A program made the translations under genes and the position numbers. From positions 1-39,625 of the forward strand of contig JAQXTJ010000003.1 in assembly GCA_029219425.1 (NCBI GenBank): a stretch of DNA of 39,625 nt, given 5' to 3'. This document shows, one piece after another, positions 1-9,560 of this stretch; position 1 is the stretch's first letter; each line of letters begins with the position of its first letter. Below the pieces are notes generated by a model that was not told where the DNA came from, searched no databases, and worked only from the letters and a program-made list of their open reading frames with translations. This stretch comes from Bacteroidales bacterium. Its GTDB lineage: Bacteria; Bacteroidota; Bacteroidia; Bacteroidales; Muribaculaceae.

Positions 1-140
1 TAAAAGCTATCAGAATATTAAAACACGGCAAGAGAGCCAAATCGCTGGTAAAGTATGGCCTGGAAGAAATCGCAAACGTACTCCTCAGGCCGCTCTACAA
101 GCAGAAATTCGATGTTTTCAAATTTTTGTCATGTACTTAA
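1..140 (+). mobile_element. 3' end of an IS4-like transposase ORF (C-terminal fragment only; upstream part outside window)
   Basis: Frame 3 reads KAIRILKHGKRAKSLVKYGLEEIANVLLRPLYKQKFDVFKFLSCT* (nt 3-140), which resembles C-termini of Bacteroidetes IS4-type transposases. Family assigned from memory of the motif, not from a search. Confidence 0.5.
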
Positions 141-2016
141 AGAAGCAATAGAAAATGGAAATCGAATAATTTCCACAACTATTCAAAAATTCCCATATAT
201 TGTTGGCGGTATAGCTGATATGAGGCAAACTAACTTTGCAATCATCATCGACGAAGCACATAGCAGCCAAAGTGGCATCGCTGCCGATAAAATGAATGCA
301 GCTGTCGGTCGCGATGCAGACCAAGACGGAGCAGACACCGACCAACTCATTCAGCGGCTTATCGAGGAACGCAAAATGAGCGAGAACGCTTCGTATTTTG
401 CTTTTACTGCAACGCCCAAGAGAGAAACGCTTGAACGCTTCGGCATTGAACAGAGGGATGGCTCATTTAAGCCTTTCCACCTTTATTCAATGAAACAGGC
501 AATAGAGGAAGGCTTTATTCACGATGTTCTTACAAACTATACAACTTACCATAGTTTCTACGAAGTCATAAAGCGAACGGAAGAAAACCCGGAATACAAC
601 GAAGCTCGTGCTCAAAAAATATTGAAGAAGATGGTTGAGCGTGAGCCGCATACTATTGCTGCAAAAGCTGAGGTAATGATTAGTCATTTCGATGCAAAAG
701 TGTTCCGCTCTCGCAAACTAAAAGGCAAAGCAAAAGCGATGGTGGTAACAAAAGACATTGAATGTGCCATTAGATACTATCACGCTTTACGACGCTTTGC
801 GGAGGAAAAGCATTTACCGTACAATATTCTAATAGCTTTATCCGGAACTAAAGTTGTTGATGGCGTAGAATACACTGAAGCAGGTCTTAATGGTTTTCCT
901 GACACAAAGACAAAAGAAGAATTTGATAAAGACGAAAACCGCATACTTGTAGTTGCCAACAAGTATTTGACAGGCTTCGACCAAGAGAAACTTTGCACAA
1001 TGTACATTGACAAGCCTCTTGGCGGTGTGCTTGCTGTGCAAACACTATCACGACTAAACAGAACAGCTCCTGATTTGGGCAAGCGAGATGAAGACATCTT
1101 TGTCCTCGACTTCTTCAACACTGTTAATGATATGAAAACAGCGTTCGACGATTTCTATACTTCTACCACGCTCGAACAAGCGACCGACCCGAATGTTCTT
1201 TCAGAACTTCGTCGCACATTGCTTCATTTCGGAGTATATACTGAAGAAGAAGTTGAAGAATTTAACGACTTATATTTGCACGGAGCAGACCAAGACCAAC
1301 TCGCTCCAATTCTCGACCGTGCACAACATCGATATGACGAAGAAATAGAATGGCCTGAAAACGGCAAAGCCGATTTCAAGATGAAGTGCAAACAATTCGT
1401 GAAAATATACTCACGCATTGCCGCACTTATGGCTTTCGATGCACCTTCTTGGGAAAAACTGTATTGGTTCTTGCGACTGCTTATTCCACAATTAAAAGTT
1501 CCTGAAAATGGTGGAATAGATGTGTCGGATCTGCTTGATAATGCAAATCTCAACACATATTGTTTGAGCCGTACTGCATTAAATCAACACATAGAACTTA
1601 ATGCCGACGAAACAATTCTTGACCCATTGGCTCCAACAATGGTCAATGCCGGTACAACTGATGATGAAAGAACGGAAATAGACATCATTTTGCAGCACTT
1701 CAATGAGCAGCACATGAATGGTTGGGACGCCACGCCGGAAGAACAAAGAGCTAAAGTGGTGCGTATCGCAGAACTCGTTACGCAAACTCCGCAATTCCAA
1801 TCACAAGTTGTGGGTAATCCTGACACCGATGCCGCGACTCGCAGATTTGAACAAATTGTTGATGAAGTTATGGCACGTCAACGAAGCCGTGACCTTTCAC
1901 TCTATCGTGAATACCGTGACAGTGGCTTCCGTCGCGACTTCATCAACCTTATCCGCACAGCTATTGAGAATGGTGATAGAAGCTCCAACGTGTTATATAG
2001 AAGAAGTAACCCATAA
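136..2016 (+). pseudogene. hsdR: Type I restriction endonuclease R subunit (HsdR), N-terminally truncated
   Basis: Contains IIIDEAH (DEAH box), FAFTATPK and VQTLSRLNRTAP helicase motifs of HsdR. The PD-ExK nuclease domain and Walker A are absent. In-frame HsdR-like sequence starts at LKEAIENGNRIISTTIQKF; the ORF-track N-terminus (55-135) is out-of-frame transposase DNA. Confidence 0.8.
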
Positions 2017-2206
2017 GAAATGGCAAACACTATTTCTATATACGAGGCGACGAATTTGTTCACTGATTAGATTCCACTATGAGAAGTGACTCAGCAGCGA
2101 TTCAAGCACTATCACATAAGTAATTAAGGGGAAAGAAATAGGGGCGCTCCGTGGGGTGGGGCGTCCCTTGTTGTGTGGTGCCGGAGGGGCGAGGGATGTG
2201 GGTGGA

Positions 2207-3361
2207 TTAGCGGCGGCGACGGACGCTGCGGGCGGCAGAGCTGCTGCTCTTCACTTTCTGTTCCTTCACTTTTGATTCCTTGGGCTTTGTTGCTTTTTCT
2301 TTCTTTTCGGTTTTTGCCTTGCTGCGCTTTGAGCTGCGTGTGGAGCTGCGCTTGGTGGTCGATTTCTTCTCGTCGCGCCGGCTTATCACAAGTGTGGTGT
2401 CGGCAGCGGCGATGCGTGCTGCTTCGAGGGCTTCGAGGGAGTCGGCGCGAGCCTGGAGCTCTTCGCGTGTGGGAACCCACAGGGTCTTGTCGAAGGCTTG
2501 CAGGCGGCGCTCAATTGAGTCTTGTGCGCGCTTTAAGTCGTCGGGGTCGGGATACATCTGCATGAGTGAGAGGTTGCGTAGGTTCTTGGTCTTGTAGATG
2601 TCGCCCTTATATAGATTCATTGTGAAGAAGTCGTCGATGTTGTGGCTGGCGATGTTGTTGTCGTTGTTGGTGAAGATGTATTGCTTTGCGAGGTAGGGGC
2701 GGATTGACTCGTCGTATTTCACCCAGAACATTGGGTAGCGCACGGGCTCGCCTCCAAACTCGTCGGAGCGGTGAAGCACGGGGCAGATGGCTTGCACTGT
2801 GTTCTTCATCTTGGTGCTTACGCGGTCGAATTCCCACTTTTCGATGACGTAGTAGCTAAGCACCTCGTTGGAGGGCATGTCGGCGTCTTCTATGGTGAAT
2901 CTGGGGTTTTTCTCGGTGCTTCCCTTTGCTTCGGTGTAGAGTATGTGGAAGCGGTCGAGGAGGTCGCGCACCTTCACCTTGTATTGGTCGGTGAATATTT
3001 CGCGTCCGTCGAGATACTCATACACGGTGAGCTGTCCCTGTGCCACGAGCTTCATGATTATGCAGAAGAGGTTCATTCCGTCCTGATTTGGCTCCTCGGG
3101 GTAGTAGAGAGCCATGTTGTGCTCTTTGCGGAGGTCGATCTGGCGGTAGATTACCTTCATCCACTGCACGTCGGCGTCGCTCGTTTCTTGCTGCTCATAG
3201 AAGGAGCGCATGCGGGGCGTAATCTGCGAGGCTTTGTCGCCGTCCTTGTCTTTGGCGTTGCGCTTTCGCACCGAGCTCGAGGTGGATTTGTCTTGCGCCA
3301 CTGCGCTTGTGGCAGTGGTGGCGAGCAGCAGGGCCACTGCTAAGTATCGAAGAATCTTCAT
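2207..3361 (-). CDS. gldN: T9SS/gliding motility protein GldN/PorN
   Basis: MKILRYLAVALLLATTATSAVAQ signal peptide; body (WMKVIYRQIDLRKEHNMALYYPEEP..., NLFCIIMKLVAQGQLTVYEYLDG) is GldN-like; last gene of the gldKLMN order. Start set at the internal ATG (3361). Confidence 0.88.
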   Translation of the reverse strand: MKILRYLAVALLLATTATSAVAQDKSTSSSVRKRNAKDKDGDKASQITPRMRSFYEQQETSDADVQWMKVIYRQIDLRKEHNMALYYPEEPNQDGMNLFCIIMKLVAQGQLTVYEYLDGREIFTDQYKVKVRDLLDRFHILYTEAKGSTEKNPRFTIEDADMPSNEVLSYYVIEKWEFDRVSTKMKNTVQAICPVLHRSDEFGGEPVRYPMFWVKYDESIRPYLAKQYIFTNNDNNIASHNIDDFFTMNLYKGDIYKTKNLRNLSLMQMYPDPDDLKRAQDSIERRLQAFDKTLWVPTREELQARADSLEALEAARIAAADTTLVISRRDEKKSTTKRSSTRSSKRSKAKTEKKEKATKPKESKVKEQKVKSSSSAARSVRRRR

Positions 3362-3443
3362 AATGCGATTATATCTATAAAAATATTGTATGACAACTTG
3401 TGGGTTGTTGGAAAATCGTGAAATAATCATTTATGGTGTGCTC

Positions 3444-5021
3444 CTACTGCACTATCACCTCCATTGGGGCTATTGTGCGCTCAATTCCGTCGGGGCCTAT
3501 TGCTCGCACGCGCGAGATGTAGAAGCGCTTTCCTCGGGAGAGGCGCCTGAAGCTGCTGCGCTGTCGCTCGGAGAATTTGTTTCCGGCCGACACCTCGGGG
3601 ATTGCGTTGCCCATTGAGTCGAAGAACACGGTTTCGAAGCTCAGCACTTTGTAGTCCACATTGAGGATGTCGTCGTCGATAGCAGCCGAAATGCCTTCGG
3701 CTTGCATGAGCAGGGTCTTGGAGAATGGCTTTCCGCCCTTGTAGCGCTCGGGGTTGCCCTTTGCATCGGTGAATGCGATGTAGGGCATAGGGTCGGGCAA
3801 TTTGCGCACGCGGAATGAGGTGGATGCCACTTTCTGCGACACTCCGTCGATTGTCGCGGTGACCGTGAGCACGGCCTCGGCGCCCACTTTGGTGGGACGT
3901 GCCACCCAGTTGTCGCCGTTGCGTGTGAGAGATCCATTTGTCATAGAGGCAGTGATGGCGTTGTTTGGGATGCCGGGCACGGCGATTGATATTGGGTTGT
4001 TGATGCCGGCGTAGAGCACGTTCATCATTGTGGCCGAGATGGTGGCCATAGGCTCGATTACTGTGTAGGAGGAGCGGAAGTCGTGACGCGACACTGTGCC
4101 GTCGCCGTGAGGCACTTCAATGTAGCCTGAGTAGTCGTAGTTTCCGGCCTTGCCTGTGCCCACCTGGTAGAGACCGCGGTCGTTGCCGAGCTGTGTGCCG
4201 TTGACAAACACGTTGGGTCGCTGTGTGGTATCGACAGCAGCGAGCACGATGCTTGCCGAGTAGCGGCTGCCGCGCATCACGATTCGAGAGTCGGGGATAA
4301 CGAAGGCTTCTACCTGGTTCACGCGGATGTCGCCAATGTCGATGTTGGTGAGCAGAGTGTTGAGCACTTCACCCTCCACATATAGGAGGTCGTTCTGCAT
4401 CTTGCTGAGCAGGGTGACGGCGGCCACCACGGGCATGTTTTCGAAGAGGTTCTCTTCCCATGATTTTGCGTCGATGTTTGCGTGGCTCTTCTTTACCTGA
4501 GTGGAGAGCACGCGGCGAATGTTGGCCAACTGGGCCGAATCGGTGATGTGGCTGCACGAGAAGTTGCTGTAGTCGTTGATTTTCTTCTTCAGCTCGCCGC
4601 CTTTTCCGGTGCCGGGGGCGAGCATGACCACTGCTGCCGACTCGAGGTCGTCGAGGTTGCGGATGTCGTTGGCGTTGGCGTCGTCGCCATCGGCGGCGCG
4701 CGCAATCTCAGTTTTCAGTGAGTCGATGTAGTTGTAGAGTGCGAGTGTGCGCCGGCGCACTTCTTGTGCCTTCGAGAGCCACACGCCGCCTTTTTCGGGG
4801 TTTTTCTCATTGAAGGCTTTTAGTTTTTCAAACAGCTGCACGTTTCGCTCGGCCACAGTGCGGTTGGAGCGGCTGAGGCCGTCTTCCACCTGGCTGAATC
4901 CGTTGAGCACGTCGCTCGACACATTCAGTGCGAGCATGGCCGTGAGGACGATATACATTAGGTTTATCATCTTCTGTCGCGGCGACATGCGTCCGGCTGT
5001 CTGATTATGAGCATTAGCCAT
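3444..5021 (-). CDS. gldM: T9SS protein GldM/PorM
   Basis: N-terminus MSPRQKMINLMYIVLTAMLALNVSSDVLNGF is characteristic of GldM; synteny with gldL/gldN. Confidence 0.93.
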   Translation of the reverse strand: MANAHNQTAGRMSPRQKMINLMYIVLTAMLALNVSSDVLNGFSQVEDGLSRSNRTVAERNVQLFEKLKAFNEKNPEKGGVWLSKAQEVRRRTLALYNYIDSLKTEIARAADGDDANANDIRNLDDLESAAVVMLAPGTGKGGELKKKINDYSNFSCSHITDSAQLANIRRVLSTQVKKSHANIDAKSWEENLFENMPVVAAVTLLSKMQNDLLYVEGEVLNTLLTNIDIGDIRVNQVEAFVIPDSRIVMRGSRYSASIVLAAVDTTQRPNVFVNGTQLGNDRGLYQVGTGKAGNYDYSGYIEVPHGDGTVSRHDFRSSYTVIEPMATISATMMNVLYAGINNPISIAVPGIPNNAITASMTNGSLTRNGDNWVARPTKVGAEAVLTVTATIDGVSQKVASTSFRVRKLPDPMPYIAFTDAKGNPERYKGGKPFSKTLLMQAEGISAAIDDDILNVDYKVLSFETVFFDSMGNAIPEVSAGNKFSERQRSSFRRLSRGKRFYISRVRAIGPDGIERTIAPMEVIVQ

Positions 5022-5069
5022 TTATTCTCTGTTAGTAGGTTAGTGTTTTTTTATGAATCCTGTGGGGAA

Positions 5070-6041
5070 TTACACGTTTTTGTCGTCGTCGTCGTTGTTG
5101 CCGAAGGCGTTGCCGGGCATCATGGGGCGATACATTGTGGTGGTCATTGCTTTCACCATTCGCTCATACACGCCGTTGAGCTGCTTCATGTTGTGTGCGA
5201 GCTTTTCGGTCTCGTCGCAGTAGCTTGCGCTCTCGCGTGCCGATTTCTCATACATGTCGCGGATGTCCTTTAGCCCGCGGTTCACTCGGTCGATGCTGTC
5301 GAGTTGCGATGATATGCTCTTGAGCTGTATCTCGTAGATTGCATTGAGGCCGCTGATGTTGCGGTTGAGTCCCTCGAGCTGGTCGGCATATCCTGTGGCG
5401 CTGCCTGTGATGCGCTCGCTGTTGTCGGTGATTGCCTGGTAGCTGCCCAGCAGGGTTGCCGACACATGGTTGAGAGCCTCGGTTGTTGCCCGGAGCTGCT
5501 CCATTTGTTCCGATATAGCCGACATCTGGCTGAGGTATTGCTGAGTGGCGTCGGTGAGCTCGGCCATGCGCGACAGCTGGTCGCTTGCGGCTGCCATCTT
5601 GGCTATGCTCTCGCTCAGGCTGCGCGAATCCTCTTCGCTGAGGTCGATGCCGTCGGGGATACCTGCTGCGCGTCGGGCCTGCTTGTCGGGGATGGTGATT
5701 CCGCTGGATGTGGTCGAATCGCTGCCGCCGCCAATTATTATGCCGCTACCCGAGAAGTCGGGACGGTCTTCGGGGTCGTTGGTGGCGAGCACGGGGAACA
5801 CTTCTTCCCACTTGTATTCCTTGGCGGGACGGTCGAAAGCGGTGAGGATAAACATGAGCACCTCGGTGCCCATACCCACGCAGAGCAGGGTGTTGCCGCC
5901 CGGCAGGTGAAGAATCTTGAACAGGGCGCCCCAGATAACCACTGCTGCGCCAATACTGTAGGCGAAATTGAAGAAACGCTGGCCCTTCTCGCCCGAAAGG
6001 AATTTCTCCACCACGTTTTTGTATCGCTTAATCTTGCCCAT
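5070..6041 (-). CDS. gldL: T9SS protein GldL/PorL
   Basis: FFNFAYSIGAAVVIWGALFKILHLPGGNTLLCVGMGTEVLMFILTAFD: typical two-TM GldL N-terminus followed by coiled coil; synteny. Confidence 0.93.
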   Translation of the reverse strand: MGKIKRYKNVVEKFLSGEKGQRFFNFAYSIGAAVVIWGALFKILHLPGGNTLLCVGMGTEVLMFILTAFDRPAKEYKWEEVFPVLATNDPEDRPDFSGSGIIIGGGSDSTTSSGITIPDKQARRAAGIPDGIDLSEEDSRSLSESIAKMAAASDQLSRMAELTDATQQYLSQMSAISEQMEQLRATTEALNHVSATLLGSYQAITDNSERITGSATGYADQLEGLNRNISGLNAIYEIQLKSISSQLDSIDRVNRGLKDIRDMYEKSARESASYCDETEKLAHNMKQLNGVYERMVKAMTTTMYRPMMPGNAFGNNDDDDKNV

Positions 6042-6081
6042 TTTCTCGATTTGTGCAAATTATTGAATTATAGAGAAGTTG

Positions 6082-7515
6082 TTATTTTCTTTTTTTCGAT
6101 TTAGAGAATCCCACCGATGAGCGCACGCAGCGGAAGCCGATGTATGATCGCTGCTCATTCTGGTATTCCCACATGCGCAGGTCGCTGCGCACGTTGTGTG
6201 CGGCATCCTTCCACGAGCCGCCTCGCACGATTTTGCGCGTCATCTTGTAGGGGTCTTCCTTGGCGGCGTTGTAGCTATACTCTGGGTTGAGGTCGCTTGT
6301 GAGCTTGTCGATGCTCTCGGTGAAAGCCGTTGAGGTCCATTCGCTCACGTTGCCTGCCATGTCGTAGAGCCCGAAGTCGTTTGGAGCATAGTTCCCGGCT
6401 CGGGATGTGATGAGGTTGCCGTCCTTCACATAGTTGCCCTCCATGGGCTTCAGGTTGGCATAGAAGCAACCTTCTTTCTCCTCCATTGGCAACTCGCCGC
6501 TCCATGGGTATTTGTTCTCGCTGCGGCCGGCGCGGGCTGCATATTCCCACTCGGCTTCGGTGGGAAGCCGGTAGGGCTCCACATACACTCCCTGCTTTCC
6601 GAGGGAGCGTCGCAGGAACTCGGTGCGCCATGCGCAGAAGGCATTTGCCTGCTCCCAGCTCACACCCACCACGGGGTAGTCGTTGTAGCCTGCGTGAGAG
6701 AAGTACATGCGCACGTATTTCTCATTGTAGGCGTTCTCGAAGTCGTTGACCCAGCATGTTGTGTCGGGGTACACGTTCACGATGTAGGTGTTGAGGAAGT
6801 CGTAGTCGCCGGTGAGTGCTCGGGTGATGGTCTCGCGGCGTATCTGCCCCTCCTCGTCAACGTAGGCGGTGTCCTTGGAGATGACTGGCAGCTCCCGGCT
6901 CACTTCGTGGTCGGTGTTGTAGTCGCGTCGAGAAGCGTCGAGGCGGTTTTTGCGCTTCACGGCCTCGGTCATGTTGTAGATTTCGTAGCGGTAAATCATC
7001 TGGCTGGGGTCGAGCTCACGCACTCCGGTGATTGGGTTGGTGCGATACACACTCTCGATGGCGCGAGCCTCGTCTTCGCTTGGGTTGCGCCATGGAATAG
7101 CCTTGTTCCAGTTGAGTCGCGGAGTGATGGGGTTGCCCTCCTTGTCCTCCTCAATCTTGAAGGCCTCGTTGCCGCCGTAGGCAGGGTCGGCGAGGCGCTC
7201 GCGGATGATTGAGTCGCGCACCCAGAATAGGAATTGCTTATACTTGGAGTTGGTGATTTCGGTTTCGTCCATCCAGAAGGCATCCACAGAGATGCCACGG
7301 GCGGCAGCCTCGATGCCCCACACCGAGTCTTTCTCGGCGGGGCCCACCTTCATAGAGCCACGGTCGATGAGCACCATGCCGTAGGGGGTGGGCTCTTGCC
7401 ACACCACTCCGCCCACGCCGGTAACTTCGCCGCCGGCGCTGCTCAGGCTGCCCTTTGGCGACATGCACGACACTACTGCCATGGCCATTGCGATATAAAT
7501 GATAGTTTTTTTCAT
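6082..7515 (-). CDS. gldK: T9SS lipoprotein GldK/PorK (formylglycine-generating-enzyme fold)
   Basis: Lipobox AVVSC; FGE-like blocks WMDETEITNSKYKQFLFW, YRLPTEAEWEYAARAG, DMAGNVSEWTS, RGGSWKD, IGFRCVR; synteny. Start set at the internal ATG (7515). Confidence 0.92.
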   Translation of the reverse strand: MKKTIIYIAMAMAVVSCMSPKGSLSSAGGEVTGVGGVVWQEPTPYGMVLIDRGSMKVGPAEKDSVWGIEAAARGISVDAFWMDETEITNSKYKQFLFWVRDSIIRERLADPAYGGNEAFKIEEDKEGNPITPRLNWNKAIPWRNPSEDEARAIESVYRTNPITGVRELDPSQMIYRYEIYNMTEAVKRKNRLDASRRDYNTDHEVSRELPVISKDTAYVDEEGQIRRETITRALTGDYDFLNTYIVNVYPDTTCWVNDFENAYNEKYVRMYFSHAGYNDYPVVGVSWEQANAFCAWRTEFLRRSLGKQGVYVEPYRLPTEAEWEYAARAGRSENKYPWSGELPMEEKEGCFYANLKPMEGNYVKDGNLITSRAGNYAPNDFGLYDMAGNVSEWTSTAFTESIDKLTSDLNPEYSYNAAKEDPYKMTRKIVRGGSWKDAAHNVRSDLRMWEYQNEQRSYIGFRCVRSSVGFSKSKKRK

Positions 7516-7525
7516 ATTTGTGTAT

Positions 7526-8530
7526 CTACATAATGCGAATACTCTTGTGCTTGTTGCGGTTTTTATCGCCCAAATTGAGCTTGATGTTGTAGCGCAGGAA
7601 CACCTCATGGCTTCCCGAGCTTGCCTTGGCCACCTGGGAGATGGGGTAGTCGTAGCAGTATCCGAGGAAGAAGTTCTTCAGTTCGGCGCCAATCATGAGC
7701 GAAACGGCATCGTTCCATCGGTAGCCCAGTCCGCCCGACAGGAATTTGTTGTAGCGCAGGCGGGCAGTTGCCTCTCCGGTGAATATGTTGCCATCGGTCT
7801 TCAGCAAGAGAGATGGCTGCACTTCAAATAACGTGTTTTTAACCGGAATATTGCCACCTGCCATAAAATAATATATCCGTGAAGTGGCAAATTCATATTG
7901 CTTTTCCTGCTCAGAGTCGTCCTTCATTGTGATGGTGGGTGCGGAGATGTGGTTGGCCGAGAGTGATGCCCAGAAGAGCCGGTGTGTGTAGGCCACGCCG
8001 GCGGCAAAGTCGATGGCGTTTCCATTGATGTCGGTGCGAGGTATTCCGTCGTCGTTGCTCTCGTGGTAATCGTCGTCGTCGGGGATATATGCTTCAGAGC
8101 CGCGGAACGACTGGCTCATTAGGCCAAGCTGCACGCCTATGCTCAGCTCTCCCTTGAGCAGCTTCTTCTTCCAGGCGGCCTGTAGCGCGGCATTGAGGGT
8201 GCTGTAGAGTCCCTCGCTTTGCTGCATTATCACCACGCCTGCTCCCACTCGCTTGCCGAAGAGCTTGAAGGGGCTGTCGGCCATTGCCAGAAATGCCTTT
8301 GGGGCTTTGGGGATTCCCACCCACTGCATACGGCTGGCGGCGGTGATGCGTATGTAGTCGCTGTTGCCCACGAGACCGGGGCTGTAGTAGGTGGGCATAG
8401 CCCAGTATTGCGTGAGCTGTGCGTCGGTCTGTGCATGGGCGTGGATGGAGGCCACGGCAAGGCAAGCCATGGCGGCCGCGGCTCGGGCCACGGCTGCCAG
8501 TGATGCCATATTTCGTAAAAATACACTCAT
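7526..8530 (-). CDS. porP: T9SS outer-membrane protein PorP/SprF family
   Basis: Signal peptide, then QTDAQLTQYWAMPTYYSPGLVGNSDYIRITAASRMQWVGIPKAPK, typical of PorP/SprF; directly upstream of gldK. Confidence 0.9.
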   Translation of the reverse strand: MSVFLRNMASLAAVARAAAAMACLAVASIHAHAQTDAQLTQYWAMPTYYSPGLVGNSDYIRITAASRMQWVGIPKAPKAFLAMADSPFKLFGKRVGAGVVIMQQSEGLYSTLNAALQAAWKKKLLKGELSIGVQLGLMSQSFRGSEAYIPDDDDYHESNDDGIPRTDINGNAIDFAAGVAYTHRLFWASLSANHISAPTITMKDDSEQEKQYEFATSRIYYFMAGGNIPVKNTLFEVQPSLLLKTDGNIFTGEATARLRYNKFLSGGLGYRWNDAVSLMIGAELKNFFLGYCYDYPISQVAKASSGSHEVFLRYNIKLNLGDKNRNKHKSIRIM

Positions 8531-8608
8531 TGCGTCAGTAAAAAAAAGTTTCCCACAAAAAAACGGGTCTTTGTGTCGGCATCGGCTACGGATAGCGATG
8601 CTGCTTCC

Positions 8609-9331
8609 TTATTCGAAGAAGAATGTGACTACCACCATGTTGCTGCTCACGCGGCCGAGGCTGTTGGTGAACTTCAGCTTGTCGGGGTCGTCGCTAAGGT
8701 CGGGGCGGTCGCGCTTCAGCAAGTCGCTAAGGCCGAAGCAAAATTTCACTTCGGGGCAGAACTTGAAGAAAGGCAGGTAGAAGTCGCATCCGAAGCCCAC
8801 GGAGAGCATGAAGTCGCCATTCTTCAGGGCAATCTGCTCACTGCGCTTCTTCGACACGTCGAACACGCCCATCACGCCGCCAAGCAAGTAGGGGCGCATG
8901 TTGCGGTGACGCAGCGCCGAATACTTGATATCGACAGGCAGCACCACATAGTTGCTCTTCACGTTTTGTGTTTCCACCACATCGTTGGTGGCATCGCGGA
9001 AGTGCACATTCTTGTTGCCGAAGTACATGCCCGGCGAGAAGCGCAGGTTGAAGTGTCGCGACAGCCGCAAGTCGGCAAGCACATTCACGCAGAAACCCGG
9101 TGAGTGAGCCGGCACCTCGGCAAACCACGACTCGCCGGCTTCGGTGACGAAGCCATTGTTTTGCAGCTTCAGGTCCTGGAAGTGGAATCCCACCGAGAAG
9201 CCGAAGTGCAGCGGCTTGAGGTCGGCATAGGGGCGGTTCAGGATTCGGTCGTTATCCTGAGCCACTGCCGCGAGGCAGAGCATTGAGAGCGCTGCCACGA
9301 GCACAAATCTTCTATTTCTAAGAAATCTCAT
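8609..9331 (-). CDS. porT: PorT-like outer-membrane beta-barrel protein
   Basis: Signal peptide; HFGFSVGFHFQDLKL, FCVNVLADLRLSRHFNLRFSPGMYFG, VVLPVDIKYSA, YLLGGVMGVFD: PorT-like barrel; same strand as the T9SS genes. Confidence 0.78.
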   Translation of the reverse strand: MRFLRNRRFVLVAALSMLCLAAVAQDNDRILNRPYADLKPLHFGFSVGFHFQDLKLQNNGFVTEAGESWFAEVPAHSPGFCVNVLADLRLSRHFNLRFSPGMYFGNKNVHFRDATNDVVETQNVKSNYVVLPVDIKYSALRHRNMRPYLLGGVMGVFDVSKKRSEQIALKNGDFMLSVGFGCDFYLPFFKFCPEVKFCFGLSDLLKRDRPDLSDDPDKLKFTNSLGRVSSNMVVVTFFFE

Positions 9332-9491
9332 TATCATAGATAACGCTCCACCACCTCCATTTATTGCCGGCATCTTGAATATTTCTTGAAATTGTGCCGC
9401 CAGAAAAAATGTCTAAAAAAAATGTGGCCGCATCGAGGGCAGAAAAGTGGGAAAAAGTGGGGAATGATTTCGGTAATTCGGAGAAATGTTG

Positions 9492-9499
9492 TAACTTTG
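9492..9499 (+). promoter_or_regulatory. Candidate Bacteroidetes -7 element (TAACTTTG) for argS
   Basis: Matches the TAnnTTTG consensus of Bacteroidetes primary-sigma promoters; TTTC at 9468-9471 lies 20 nt upstream, at the -33 position. Confidence 0.5.
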
Positions 9500-9560
9500 C
9501 TCACTAATATATGTGTTTTTTGAGAAATTAATAAAAGGAATAAATTACAGTTTATTAGAT

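Noticed and set aside
55-135. N-terminus MAWKKSQTYSSGRSTSRNSMFSNFCHV of HsdR in the ORF track
   Set aside because: Out-of-frame reading of the transposase 3' end; not HsdR sequence.
6082-7515. Sulfatase-modifying (formylglycine-generating) enzyme activity
   Set aside because: FGE fold is present, but a lipobox and the gldKLMN context identify it as the structural T9SS lipoprotein GldK/PorK.
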